A DNA stretch of 39,089 nucleotides from Limiplasma sp045540635 (GTDB lineage Bacteria; Bacillota; Clostridia; Christensenellales; Aristaeellaceae). Position 1 is the stretch's first letter; each line of letters opens with the position of its first letter. A program made the position numbers and the translations under genes. The stretch covers positions 1-39,089 of the forward strand of contig JAZQHO010000107.1 of NCBI GenBank assembly GCA_045540635.1, written 5' to 3'. Of the stretch, positions 1 through 8,130 are shown piece by piece. Under the pieces are notes generated by a model. It did no database searches. It was not told where the DNA came from and saw only the letters and a list, made by a program, of their open reading frames with translations.

Positions 1-775
1 GGTAGCGGCTACCCAGTACAATGAGTGATACCACGGGCAGAAGTGCCGCCACTACCTGACCGATGCGCAGGAAGATGAGCAGCATATGTCCGTCATCCCG
101 CAGACTCTCCAGCACTGCCATGGCAGCGCCATACAGGCTGAGTGCAGCCACGGCGCTCTCTCCTGCCCGGAAACCGGGTTTCTTTTGCCAGTAAAAATAA
201 AGCGGGATCATGGCAAGTGCGATGAGAAGCGAAAGCAACGCCTGATAGAGATAGACCAGCATGCGGTATTCCACATTGATGCCCATCCGCTCGCACAGGA
301 ACAGGAAGGGCAACCCGTCTGTGACAGCGCTCTCCTCTACGATCTTGCCGATACCAAGCCCGGTATCCTGTTGCCCCAGATAAATAAAGGCAAACAGCAG
401 CCCCATGGGCACGCAGAGAAGATCCAACAGTTCGCGGGAATCTTCGCCGGTAAAGGCGGCTGCCATAGGAACGGCGATCAGCAAACCGCACAAAAGGCCT
501 GCCACCGACATACCACCGTCAAAGAAACGGAACATCAGCAGCGGATTTTCGTATGCCTCGATAAAATCGGAAAGGTTGATGAGACAGTAAAACAGACGGG
601 CAAACAGGATGCCGCACACCATGGCGCAGAGGGTCAGAACGCAGACGGAAGTGGGAGCCACTCTGCGTTTTCTTGCCAAAAGCAGCATGCATCCAAACAG
701 CAACAGCGTGCCCACGGCTGCAAAAAGCCCGAGGCGGTAGCCGGTAAGACCGATAAATTCAAAGGTCATCTCCAT
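1..775 (-). CDS. Lgt-like integral membrane protein, partial (C-terminus outside window)
   Basis: Reading the minus strand from an ATG at 775, an open frame runs to the window edge with no stop (about 258 residues). It is a polytopic membrane protein with several hydrophobic helices separated by short polar loops. Stretches such as FFDGGMSVAGLLCG, GLGIGKIVEE and FLRIGQVVAA fall where prolipoprotein diacylglyceryl transferase (Lgt) has its conserved glycine-rich loops and its final GQ motif, so I place it in the Lgt-like superfamily. The match is loose and I do not see the full catalytic Lgt signature, so it may not modify lipoproteins. It starts 3 bases after the stop of the NAGPA-domain gene, so the two are co-transcribed and probably translationally coupled. 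Membership is inference from pattern; the 3' end is unknown. Confidence 0.6.
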   Translation of the reverse strand, partial: MEMTFEFIGLTGYRLGLFAAVGTLLLFGCMLLLARKRRVAPTSVCVLTLCAMVCGILFARLFYCLINLSDFIEAYENPLLMFRFFDGGMSVAGLLCGLLIAVPMAAAFTGEDSRELLDLLCVPMGLLFAFIYLGQQDTGLGIGKIVEESAVTDGLPFLFLCERMGINVEYRMLVYLYQALLSLLIALAMIPLYFYWQKKPGFRAGESAVAALSLYGAAMAVLESLRDDGHMLLIFLRIGQVVAALLPVVSLIVLGSRY

Positions 776-778
776 GGC

Positions 779-1810
779 TTATTCACCATCCACTGCGGTG
801 GCAAAATAAATAATATCCTGCACATCGCGCTCGTCGGCAGCCTTTTCGTTGTACACCTGACCGTTGAAAACCAACGTTGCGCTGTTGCCGCCATCCAGAT
901 TGTAAGCCTGCTTGCAGCCAAGCTGATACATGATATCGGCAAACTCTTCGATGGTTGCGCCTGCAGTGGTCTCCTCACGGCCATTGACCACCACGATAGC
1001 ATAGGTAAGGGTATCAATCTGACCGATGCCCGCCCGAGGCTCCTTGTAGGCAGCGTGATCCCATGTATCCTCGCGCACCTCAACGATCTTGCCGTCCACC
1101 ACCAGACCGGGGCCGAAAGCGAAACCATTGATCAGCTCATGCTTGGCGGTGAATTCTTTGTATGCTTCCTTCTGACCACTCTGACCGTTGGGGATGATGT
1201 GAAAATCGCCCAACTCATCGATCCAGAGCAGGTCCATGGTCTTGCTGGGCTTCTGACGACCCTCCGCCCCCATACGGTTGATGTAGCCGGTAGCAACCTT
1301 GCCGTAGTAATCGCCGTTGATGGCAACGATGGCATTGTAGTTGCCTGCGATGGAACGGACGGTGTTGCTGCGCTCGGAGCTGAGCTTGTTGCCGGCAATG
1401 GCGGTACGCAGCTGAGAGGGCGTGGCAACCTTGATGTAGGCAATATATACGTCGCTGTCGTACATGCGGCGCTTTTCCATTTCGACGATGATGCTCTCAT
1501 CGCGGTAGCCGTTCTCGGTATAATTCTCAGCTACCGGAGCGTTGCCGGGTACACCCAGCTCCACAGGCAGCGGATCGATGCCGGAGGAAGGCAGGATATC
1601 GCTGAAAACAGCGCTGGCAAGCACCGCCACAGGCTTATGCTTTGCGCCGTACTCCTCATCATCCCCATCCTCTTCCATCAGCCATTCATCATAGAGGTAC
1701 TCGGCTTCTTCCGTTACAGCGCCGGAGGGGATCAGAAACACAAGGGAGAGGGTCATCAGCAGTACCAGAACCAACAGCACAGAAAAGGTGCATTTCCGCA
1801 TTGCAAACAT
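779..1810 (-). CDS. Secreted phosphodiester glycosidase (NAGPA domain) protein
   Basis: A 343-residue protein with an N-terminal hydrophobic segment (about residues 8-27) that is a signal peptide or anchor, then an acidic linker and a NAGPA domain over roughly residues 110-340. The C-terminal part contains the family-typical motif YNLDGGNSATLVFNG, the best single marker of the fold. Members remove N-acetylglucosamine from phosphodiesters or occur with exopolysaccharide genes, so action on surface glycan outside the membrane is likely; the substrate is unknown. The start at 1810 follows an AAAGGA element; a second in-frame ATG nine bases downstream is a possible alternative. First gene of a two-gene operon with the Lgt-like gene. 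Its promoter is at 1860-1888 and an inverted repeat lies in the untranslated leader. Confidence 0.82.
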   Translation of the reverse strand: MFAMRKCTFSVLLVLVLLMTLSLVFLIPSGAVTEEAEYLYDEWLMEEDGDDEEYGAKHKPVAVLASAVFSDILPSSGIDPLPVELGVPGNAPVAENYTENGYRDESIIVEMEKRRMYDSDVYIAYIKVATPSQLRTAIAGNKLSSERSNTVRSIAGNYNAIVAINGDYYGKVATGYINRMGAEGRQKPSKTMDLLWIDELGDFHIIPNGQSGQKEAYKEFTAKHELINGFAFGPGLVVDGKIVEVREDTWDHAAYKEPRAGIGQIDTLTYAIVVVNGREETTAGATIEEFADIMYQLGCKQAYNLDGGNSATLVFNGQVYNEKAADERDVQDIIYFATAVDGE

Positions 1811-1828
1811 TCATTCCTTTCAACAATA

Positions 1829-1856
1829 GATGACGAAATATGCCTATTACGTCATC
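1829..1856. repeat. Inverted repeat in the leader of the NAGPA operon
   Basis: Arms GATGACG and CGTCATC are perfect 7-mers around a 14-base centre whose own ends (AATA/TATT) also match. The element sits directly downstream of the -10 box for the minus-strand NAGPA gene and about 20 bases before its start codon. It could be an operator or an mRNA hairpin; no T-run follows it on either strand. Confidence 0.5.
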
Positions 1857-1859
1857 ATT

Positions 1860-1888
1860 AGTATACTATACCCATTCCCAGTGTGCAA
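1860..1888 (-). promoter_or_regulatory. Promoter of the NAGPA/Lgt-like operon
   Basis: On the minus strand TTGCAC (1888-1883) and TATACT (1865-1860) are separated by 17 bases, a good housekeeping sigma match, about 50 bases before the start codon at 1810. Confidence 0.55.
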
Positions 1889-1913
1889 GAGAATGAGTTG
1901 TAAAGGTTTTTGG

Positions 1914-1943
1914 TTGCCAAAAAAGGCGGTGCAGAGGTATAAT
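1914..1943 (+). promoter_or_regulatory. Promoter of the polysaccharide deacetylase gene
   Basis: TTGCCA (1914-1919) and a perfect TATAAT (1938-1943) with an 18-base spacer, 66 bases before the ATG at 2010. It is divergent from, and about 25 bases away from, the promoter of the NAGPA operon. Confidence 0.65.
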
Positions 1944-2009
1944 GTATAGAAGCTACCGGCATGACAGTTCCGCCGGGCCAAACAACAAAAATTTGGGAGG
2001 AATGACCCC

Positions 2010-2855
2010 ATGCGTGAGATGAGTTTGCTTTTCCCCGGCGGCCTCTGCAAAGCCCTTACCCTCAGCTACGACGACGGCGTTGAGCAGGATGCCCGACTGA
2101 TCGAGATCATGAACAAGTACGGCCTGAAGGGCACTTTCAACCTGAGCGGCGGTTTGTTTGCGCCGGAAGGCACCGTGTATCCCGAAGGGCAGATCCACCG
2201 CAGAATGACCAAAAGCGCTGCTTATGAGCTGTACGCCGGCAGCGGTCATGAGGTTGCTCTCCATGCCTATACCCACCCTGACCTGACCCTGCTTTCCAAC
2301 GGAACGGCGGCTTACCAGATCGTCAAGGATCGTGAAGCGCTGGAGGAGATGTTCGGGCGCATTGTACGCGGTATGGCTTATCCCTATGGCACCAACAGCG
2401 CGGATACCGCCGATCTGCTGCGCCACTGCGGTGTTGCCTACTGCCGCACGGTAGAGGCTACCTGCCGTTTTGACATTCCCACCGACTGGCTCCGAATGCC
2501 CAGCACCTGCCACCATGACCATCCCCGCCTGATGGAATTGGCCGAAGAATTTCTTGCCGAACCCAACTATCACTGGTCACGCCCAAAGCTGTTCTACCTC
2601 TGGGGCCACAGCTATGAGTTCGAAGCCAACGACAACTGGCACGTGATCGAGAAGTTTGCCGCAACTGTCGGCGGTAAAGCGGATATTTGGTATGCCACCA
2701 ACATTGAGATCTGCGATTATGTAAATGCGTGGCGGAGCCTCATTACCAGTGCAGACGGCAACCGTGTCTACAACCCGGCCAGTTTCCCACTCTGGCTTTG
2801 GGCAGACGGCAAGACCTACAAAGTGGATGCGGGTGCAACCATCCTTTTGGATTAA
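2010..2855 (+). CDS. Polysaccharide deacetylase family (NodB-like) protein
   Basis: A 281-residue protein with the carbohydrate esterase 4/NodB-like layout. Near the N-terminus is LTLSYDDGVEQD, the Asp-Asp motif 1 that supplies the catalytic base and a metal ligand. Around residues 85-95 is HAYTHPDLT, the HxxxH metal-binding motif 2, and GMAYPYGTNS fits the later substrate-groove motif. There is no signal peptide, so the product is probably cytoplasmic, unlike peptidoglycan deacetylases; a small N-acyl sugar or another amide may be the substrate. The start has a GGGAGG site 7-8 bases upstream (around 1996-2001). It is a single gene under its own promoter; the next gene begins about 96 bases downstream without a clear terminator between. 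Confidence 0.85.
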   Translation: MREMSLLFPGGLCKALTLSYDDGVEQDARLIEIMNKYGLKGTFNLSGGLFAPEGTVYPEGQIHRRMTKSAAYELYAGSGHEVALHAYTHPDLTLLSNGTAAYQIVKDREALEEMFGRIVRGMAYPYGTNSADTADLLRHCGVAYCRTVEATCRFDIPTDWLRMPSTCHHDHPRLMELAEEFLAEPNYHWSRPKLFYLWGHSYEFEANDNWHVIEKFAATVGGKADIWYATNIEICDYVNAWRSLITSADGNRVYNPASFPLWLWADGKTYKVDAGATILLD

Positions 2856-2951
2856 CCGTTTGTTTACAGCGGAAAAGCGTGTTCTTTCTTGTGTTTTCGT
2901 GCTTTTTCTGTTATGCTTGTAAAGGCGGCACAGGCCGCACAAGGAGGATCT

Positions 2952-3656
2952 ATGCGACTGCAAAAGTATCTGGCTTCCTGCGGTGTTGCATCCCGCAGAG
3001 CTTCTGAGAAGCTGATCGCCGAAGGCCATGTAAGCGTGGATGGTGTGGTAATCACCGAAATGGGTACACAGGTAGAAAACGGGCAACATGTATGCGTGGA
3101 CGGCAAGCCCGTTACACCTGAGGCGCAGAAGCACTATCTGATGTACCACAAGCCTGCAGGCGAGGTGACAACCGCCCACGACCCCGAAGGGCGTGCAACG
3201 GTGCTGGACCGCTTCAAGGATTATCCGGTGCGCCTCTACCCGGTCGGCCGTCTTGATTACGACAGTGAAGGGCTCCTGCTCCTTACCAACGATGGCGATC
3301 TTACAGAGCGCATGCTCCACCCCTCCAGAGAGGTGGAAAAAGTTTATCTGGCACGAGTCAGCAACGTTGTAACTCCTGCCGAAGCCCGCAGACTGGAGCG
3401 CGGTGTGATGGTGGACGGCCGAATGACCTCTCACGCCAAAGCCAAGATCCTCAGCCAGCAGAATCTGTTTACCGATATGCTCATCACCATCCACGAAGGG
3501 CGCAACCGTCAGGTGCGAAAAATGGTGGAGCAGATCGGCCATCAGGTGGTACTGCTCAGGCGCATCCGTTTTGGGCCGCTGAAGCTGGGCGAACTGCCCC
3601 GCGGCATGTGGCGGCCCCTGACCGATGCCGAGCTTGAACAGATCCGTGATCTGTGA
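2952..3656 (+). CDS. Pseudouridine synthase, RsuA/RluB/RluE/RluF family
   Basis: A 234-residue enzyme of the small rRNA pseudouridine synthase family. An S4 RNA-binding domain occupies about residues 1-60 (MRLQKYLASCGVASRRASEK is typical). The catalytic domain follows with the signature VGRLDYDSEGLLLLTNDGDL, containing the catalytic aspartate in GRLDYDSEG, and the C-terminal EGRNRQVRKM motif. It isomerises a uridine in rRNA; which site (16S like RsuA, or 23S like RluB) cannot be decided here, although the arrangement is closest to the RluB type. I chose the ATG at 2952 because AAGGAGGATCT lies immediately upstream and the S4 domain starts there. An in-frame upstream ATG at 2889 would add a stretch unlike the family. 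Confidence 0.9.
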   Translation: MRLQKYLASCGVASRRASEKLIAEGHVSVDGVVITEMGTQVENGQHVCVDGKPVTPEAQKHYLMYHKPAGEVTTAHDPEGRATVLDRFKDYPVRLYPVGRLDYDSEGLLLLTNDGDLTERMLHPSREVEKVYLARVSNVVTPAEARRLERGVMVDGRMTSHAKAKILSQQNLFTDMLITIHEGRNRQVRKMVEQIGHQVVLLRRIRFGPLKLGELPRGMWRPLTDAELEQIRDL

Positions 3657-3717
3657 ACTCTCCCCCGCGTCGTTATTGAAACAGTAACAATACACATTTG
3701 TACAGGAGGTAGTCTCT

Positions 3718-4248
3718 ATGGCTAAGAAAGGCGGTTTCCTCGAATCTTTGCTGGGTGGCTTTCTGGGCGGTTCTTCCGGCAGTTCCTCTTCTTCCTCTGA
3801 CGACATCAGCGATGTGCTGGAGGATCTGGTTGGCGGTCTGATGGATGGTGACTCCGATTCCAACCCCCTCGGCGGCCTGATCGACAATCTGGGAGATACC
3901 GTTTCCGACCTGACCGGCATCGGCGCTACCAACACCGAAGCTTCCGAGACTGCACAGCTGAAAACCATCGAAAAATCTGCCGCTTCTGCTAAAAAGGTAC
4001 GCAAGGTGCGCAGCAGCAAGAGCAGCTCTGTAAAGGAAAAAGCCAAGGAAGCCAAGGAGAGCGCCAAAGATAAGACCACCGGCGGCTCCGTGAAGGAAAA
4101 GGCCACCTCTGCCAAGGAACGTGCCCGCGAAAAGGCAAAGACCTCTGCCAGCGCCAAAGCAACCCGTGGTTCTTCCGCGTCCGGCTCCTCTGTAAAGTCC
4201 AAGGCTTCTGCTGCAAAGGCACGAGCCAAAGCAAAGAGTGGGCGCTGA
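3718..4248 (+). CDS. Low-complexity protein with Gly/Ser/Asp-rich head and Lys/Ala/Ser-rich tail
   Basis: I do not recognise a family for this 176-residue protein. Residues 1-70 are rich in Gly, Ser, Asp and Leu with repeated LLGG/LVGG/LIDNLG steps that could form short amphipathic helices. Residues 82-176 are strongly basic: 30 of 95 are Lys or Arg, in repeated SVKEKA/AKERAREKAK/AKARAKAK units resembling histone H1-like or AlgP-type tails. The tail is probably disordered and could bind nucleic acid, an anionic membrane or wall polymer. It has a strong AGGAGG site (3704-3709), and its stop is separated by one base from the ATG of the next gene. That ties it to the membrane protein and Hsp70-like ATPase downstream. 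Possibly a client or scaffold of that ATPase (inference). Confidence 0.7.
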   Translation: MAKKGGFLESLLGGFLGGSSGSSSSSSDDISDVLEDLVGGLMDGDSDSNPLGGLIDNLGDTVSDLTGIGATNTEASETAQLKTIEKSAASAKKVRKVRSSKSSSVKEKAKEAKESAKDKTTGGSVKEKATSAKERAREKAKTSASAKATRGSSASGSSVKSKASAAKARAKAKSGR

Positions 4249-4249
4249 C

Positions 4250-5101
4250 ATGACGGCACTTGAATTCTGGCAGGAGCAGCGGCCTTCTCTCGCGAAAGAG
4301 CTGGCAGAAAAAAGCGAGATCAGCGATATCATCTACACGGTGCGCCATGCTGTTTTGCAAACCGAGCAAAACACGCTGGCCGCTCAAAGCGATGATGTGC
4401 TGCGTCAACAGCTGGGCATTCTGTTTGCAATGCTCAAAAACAGCCTTTCGCTCGTCAGTGTACCCATTAGCACCACTACATGGGCTGCTGTTTCCCGCAA
4501 GCAAGAAAAACAAAGGCTGCCAGGTCTGCCGCTGATCATCATCAGCGTTGCACTGCTGATCCTCTCCGCTGTCTGGTGCTATATCAAGGGAGATCTGATC
4601 GGCTGCCTGCTGCCACTGGCAGGCTTGGTGACAGGCATTGTAAGCGCTATATGGAATGCCCGAGCACGCCGGAAGGCTTTGACCGGTGTACAGCCTGAGC
4701 TGCTTACCAGCCACAGCGTGGATGCGGATCAGCTGCTCGGCGCTGTTGAAGCACAAATCATTATGATCGACCGCTGCGCTACCGATTTTGCTTATCTGAA
4801 CAAGTCGCTGCGCAGGCCTCAAGGTGGTAGTGGCTGGCAGAACCTTGATGCTGTCTCCGAACTGCTGGAGGCCATCTATGCTTACGACGACGACCTGCGC
4901 CAGCAGGCAGAAGAGGCTATGCACCAGCTTTTGATGGAAATGGGGCTGGAAGCGGTGGATTACAGCACAGAGAGTGAAAAGCTTTTTACCCAGCTTCCCT
5001 CCAAAAGCATGACCCGCACCCTCTGCCCCGCTCTGCTGTCGGCAGAGGATCACCGGCTGCTGCGCAGAGGCACGGCAGTGGTGGAAACAAAAGCAGCCTG
5101 A
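4250..5101 (+). CDS. Uncharacterised two-helix membrane protein of the Hsp70-like cluster
   Basis: A 283-residue protein with no recognised domain. Residues 1-80 are polar and helical. Two adjacent hydrophobic segments (LPLIIISVALLILSAVW and LIGCLLPLAGLVTGIVSAIW, about residues 90-130) form a probable membrane hairpin. A helical C-terminal part follows (about 131-283) with many Leu and Glu residues. The hairpin topology places both ends on the same side, presumably the cytoplasm. I chose the ATG at 4250, one base after the upstream stop; a GTG at 4238 inside the preceding gene would add four residues. Downstream, 10 bases separate its stop from the Hsp70-like gene, which has its own AAGGAG site. 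The tight packing suggests the three products act together at the membrane. Confidence 0.75.
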   Translation: MTALEFWQEQRPSLAKELAEKSEISDIIYTVRHAVLQTEQNTLAAQSDDVLRQQLGILFAMLKNSLSLVSVPISTTTWAAVSRKQEKQRLPGLPLIIISVALLILSAVWCYIKGDLIGCLLPLAGLVTGIVSAIWNARARRKALTGVQPELLTSHSVDADQLLGAVEAQIIMIDRCATDFAYLNKSLRRPQGGSGWQNLDAVSELLEAIYAYDDDLRQQAEEAMHQLLMEMGLEAVDYSTESEKLFTQLPSKSMTRTLCPALLSAEDHRLLRRGTAVVETKAA

Positions 5102-5111
5102 AGGAGTTACC

Positions 5112-7001
5112 ATGCGATATATCGGTTTTGATATCGGCGACGGCGAAAGCGCTGTCGCCGCTTTTGAGCAGGGTTCCGGCATCGAACCCATCATCCTGCC
5201 GGTTGCCGGCTGCGGCAGCATTCTCAGCGCCGTGGGCCGCATCGGCGGCGAGGTCGTGATCGGTGAGAGAGCGTACACGGATGAGCTGGCAGACGGTCTG
5301 AGCGTGCGCTTCAAGAGTCGTTTCACTTTCGATGAATCCGTCAATGCAGATATAATCGACTTTGTGAGCGGTGTGATGAAGGATCTTCGCCAGAGCGGAC
5401 AGCTGCTGGCAGATGACCGTTTTGTGATCGGTTGCCCGGCGGGCTGGAGTGCAGCCACCCGTGACCGCTATCGCGATCTGATGGTGCGCGCAGGGATCCC
5501 CAACCCGCAGATCATCTCCGAATCCCGCGCAGCGTTCCTCTATGCCAAATATGCCAAAACCGTAGCGCTGGATATCGATATTCTCAACGAAAGCGCTCTG
5601 GTGGTGGATATCGGCTCCTCTACACTCGATTTTGCTTATATTGTAGACGGACGTGAGACCGGTGTAGGCACCTTCGGTGAGGTGGCGCTTGGCGGTGGCT
5701 TGCTGGATGCAGAGCTGCTGCACCAGTGCGTGGAGAAAAGCAGGGACAAAAAAGCCATTGAGCAGGTGTTTCGGGAGAGCAAGAGCTGGTACAGCTATTG
5801 CGAGCTGGAGGCACGCCGCATCAAGGAGGCTTACTATACCCGCATTGCCAAGGATACAGATGCGCTGGTCAAAAAATCTCTGCGCATCTGCTATGACGGC
5901 ATTCAAAGATTGTTGCTGCAAATGGATGGAGATGCCGCCAGAAGCATTACGCAGAGCCGCCTCAGCCTGCTGTCCGGCCGTTCCTTCGAGCAGGCGATCC
6001 GTGAAGCACTTGGCAACGCAGCTTATCTTACCGCAAAAAAGCCGCCCCGCCTTTTGCTGCTGACAGGCGGTGCTTCCCGTATGCCGTTTTTCCGGCAAGC
6101 CTGTAAGGATACCTTCCCCGATGCTGTGGTTGTCTGCTGCCCCGAGCCGGAGTTTTCCATTGCCAAAGGTCTCGCCTATGCAGGCTGGATCGATGAAAAT
6201 CTCAGGGCTTTCCGTGAGGCGATCTCCAAGGAGATCACCGAAGAGCGCATCAATGTGGTGGTTCGGCAATCACTTCCCGAACTGATCCCCGGCGTGCTGG
6301 ATGCACTGGTGGATCTTTTGATGGATGAGGCAGTTCTGCCCATCTATCGGGATTGGCAGCGGGGCGATCTGCGCACGCTGGATGATATGAACACCGCTAT
6401 GAAGCAGCGCATGAGCACGGTTCTATGCTCTCCCATGACCGAGAAGGCGCTGTCTCCAGCCATCAACGGCTGGGTGGAAAAGCTGACACCGGTTTTGCAG
6501 AATATGGTAGATCCTATCTGTGACCGTTATGAAGTGCCCCGCAAGGAGATGGCCCTTGATCTGATCGCCAACGGCGGCAACAAGGTGGAATGCTTTACCG
6601 CAAAGGAAATGCTCAACTTCTCCTTTGTTGGCACGATGCTGGGCATCATTGTAAGCGTGATCGTGGGACTGTTATGCGGTGGCGGAGGTCTTGCCCTGAT
6701 CGCCACAGGCCCCCTCGGCTTTATTGCAGGCGTAGCCATTGGTGCCATTGTGAGCCTCTTTGGCTGGAACAAGCTTTCCGACCAGCTGATGCGTGCCAAT
6801 CTTCCCATGATGGTAAGGCGTATGAACAGTGAAAAGCGCCTGAGCAGCGAAGCGACCCGTCAAAAGCTGCGGGAGGCCATCAACAAAGAGCTTTACGGCG
6901 ATTCCGGCGCTTTCGTGAACCAGATCACCAAGGGATTTGCCGGTGCATTCCGTAAGCATCTCAAAAGTATTGCACAGGCCGCGGAGATCCCCATCGAATA
7001 A
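5112..7001 (+). CDS. Hsp70-like actin-fold ATPase with C-terminal membrane hairpin
   Basis: A 629-residue protein. Residues 1-365 are an Hsp70/actin-type ATPase domain: GFDIGDGES is the phosphate-1 loop, VVDIGSSTLDF (about 164-174) phosphate-2, and LLLTGGASRMP (about 315-325) the adenosine motif. Instead of the usual substrate-binding beta-sandwich there is a helical region (about 365-500). Two hydrophobic helices rich in Gly follow (about 504-522 and 527-551), then a basic helical tail. The protein should therefore be membrane-embedded with its ATPase in the cytoplasm. No DnaJ or GrpE partner is nearby; the neighbours are a two-helix membrane protein and a Lys-rich protein. The role is unknown; a chaperone-like or filament-like motor at the membrane is one possibility. 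Fold call is firm, function is not. Confidence 0.82.
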   Translation: MRYIGFDIGDGESAVAAFEQGSGIEPIILPVAGCGSILSAVGRIGGEVVIGERAYTDELADGLSVRFKSRFTFDESVNADIIDFVSGVMKDLRQSGQLLADDRFVIGCPAGWSAATRDRYRDLMVRAGIPNPQIISESRAAFLYAKYAKTVALDIDILNESALVVDIGSSTLDFAYIVDGRETGVGTFGEVALGGGLLDAELLHQCVEKSRDKKAIEQVFRESKSWYSYCELEARRIKEAYYTRIAKDTDALVKKSLRICYDGIQRLLLQMDGDAARSITQSRLSLLSGRSFEQAIREALGNAAYLTAKKPPRLLLLTGGASRMPFFRQACKDTFPDAVVVCCPEPEFSIAKGLAYAGWIDENLRAFREAISKEITEERINVVVRQSLPELIPGVLDALVDLLMDEAVLPIYRDWQRGDLRTLDDMNTAMKQRMSTVLCSPMTEKALSPAINGWVEKLTPVLQNMVDPICDRYEVPRKEMALDLIANGGNKVECFTAKEMLNFSFVGTMLGIIVSVIVGLLCGGGGLALIATGPLGFIAGVAIGAIVSLFGWNKLSDQLMRANLPMMVRRMNSEKRLSSEATRQKLREAINKELYGDSGAFVNQITKGFAGAFRKHLKSIAQAAEIPIE

Positions 7002-7044
7002 CGGCGCCGTTTTGCGGTAAAGCTGAAACAGAAAGGAGCATTGT

Positions 7045-8076
7045 ATGAAACATATCGTTTCCCTGCTTTTGTGCCTCGTTCTGCTTTGCAGCTGTACGGC
7101 AGCCAACGCACAGCGCTATACGGCTTCTTTTCTGGGTTTGTTCGACACCGCATCGCAGCTGGTCATCTATTCTGACGAACAGAAGGAAGCCGACCGGATC
7201 GCTCAATTGGTGCATCGGGAGCTGGTGTACTACCATCAGCTGTTCGACCAGTACAACCCGACTGCCGGTGTAAATGGTGTGTATGCGCTCAACCAAAACG
7301 CAGCAAAAGCTCCTGTCAAAGTGGATGCGCCTCTGTTCCAACTGCTGAGCCTTGGGAAAGGTATGTATTACAAGACCCATGGCAAAGTGAACATTGCCAT
7401 GGGCAGTGTACTGGGCCTTTGGCACGAAGCCCGAGAGAAGGGACTGGCCATGCCTGTAGCCGCTGCACTGCCGGATATGACTGCCTTGCAGAATGCCGCC
7501 ACGCACACAGACCCTGAAAGCATCGTGCTGGATAGCGAAAACCAAACTGTTTTCTTCTCTGATCCGGCTTTAAAGCTGGATCTGGGTGCCATTGCCAAAG
7601 GGTATGCTGTTGAACGTGTGGCAGATCTGCTTACCGCACAGGGCGTGAGCGGAGTGCTGCTCTCCATTGGCGGCAATGTGCGCTCCGTAGGTCTCAGACC
7701 CGATGGAACAGCCTTTCCGGTAGGAGTGCAAAATCCGGATCTGGAGAACCAGCAGCAGCATATTGCCGTGCTGGGGCTGGCGAATGCTTCGCTTGTGACC
7801 AGCGGCAGCTACCAGCGCTACTATACGGTAGATGGCAAGCAGTACCATCACATCATCGATCCGGATACGCTGATGCCCTCCGAGTATCTATGGGCGGTTT
7901 CGGTCATTACCGAGGACAGCGGTCTGGCAGATGCTCTTTCCACTGCCCTGTTCACCATGCCGGTGGAGGATGGAAAGAAGCTACTGGAGCAGTACCCGGG
8001 CACCGAAGCGGTATGGGTGCTGAAAGACGGCACGAAAGTATACAGCAGCGGCTTCGAAGCCCTGATGCTGCAATGA
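7045..8076 (+). CDS. apbE: FAD:protein FMN transferase (ApbE family) lipoprotein
   Basis: A 343-residue ApbE-type flavin transferase, which moves FMN from FAD onto a Thr/Ser of target proteins such as Rnf or Nqr subunits or extracellular flavoproteins, outside the membrane. The N-terminus is a lipoprotein signal (hydrophobic core, then LLCSC with the cysteine at about residue 17). Family motifs are in order: MGSVLGLWHEAR, LDLGAIAKGYAVERV (about residues 175-190), GGNVRSVG, and the C-terminal HHIIDPDTLMPSE and SGLADALSTALF, which carry magnesium and flavin ligands. AAAGGAG precedes the ATG. It begins 43 bases after the Hsp70-like gene with no terminator between, so read-through is likely, although a functional link is not evident. 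No target flavoprotein is in the window. Confidence 0.92.
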   Translation: MKHIVSLLLCLVLLCSCTAANAQRYTASFLGLFDTASQLVIYSDEQKEADRIAQLVHRELVYYHQLFDQYNPTAGVNGVYALNQNAAKAPVKVDAPLFQLLSLGKGMYYKTHGKVNIAMGSVLGLWHEAREKGLAMPVAAALPDMTALQNAATHTDPESIVLDSENQTVFFSDPALKLDLGAIAKGYAVERVADLLTAQGVSGVLLSIGGNVRSVGLRPDGTAFPVGVQNPDLENQQQHIAVLGLANASLVTSGSYQRYYTVDGKQYHHIIDPDTLMPSEYLWAVSVITEDSGLADALSTALFTMPVEDGKKLLEQYPGTEAVWVLKDGTKVYSSGFEALMLQ

Positions 8077-8084
8077 GTATAGTG

Positions 8085-8130
8085 AAAAGCCCGCATCGCA
8101 GAGAACATCTGTGGTGCGGGCTTCTTTCTC
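8085..8130. terminator. Bidirectional terminator between convergent genes
   Basis: AAGCCCGCA (8087-8095) pairs with TGCGGGCTT (8115-8123), and an inner CGCAGA/TCTGTG extends the stem. A T-rich tract follows on the plus strand and an A-run precedes it, giving a T-run on the minus strand. It can end both apbE and the convergent kinase-like gene. Confidence 0.8.

Noticed and set aside
86..1861. Long plus-strand open frame of 591 codons opposite the NAGPA gene
   Set aside because: It is antisense to two well-supported minus-strand genes, has no ribosome site of note, and its translation is low in family-like features. Codon bias in the real genes removes stops from this frame.
3964..4245. Lys-rich tail as a true histone-like nucleoid protein
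   Set aside because: The composition is similar but the gene is part of a membrane cluster, and the head has no known DNA-binding fold. DNA binding is left as a possibility only.
2577..4259. 560-codon minus-strand frame opposite the deacetylase, RsuA-like and Lys-rich genes
   Set aside because: It crosses three plus-strand genes and has low-complexity sequence that mirrors the Lys/Ser-rich gene.
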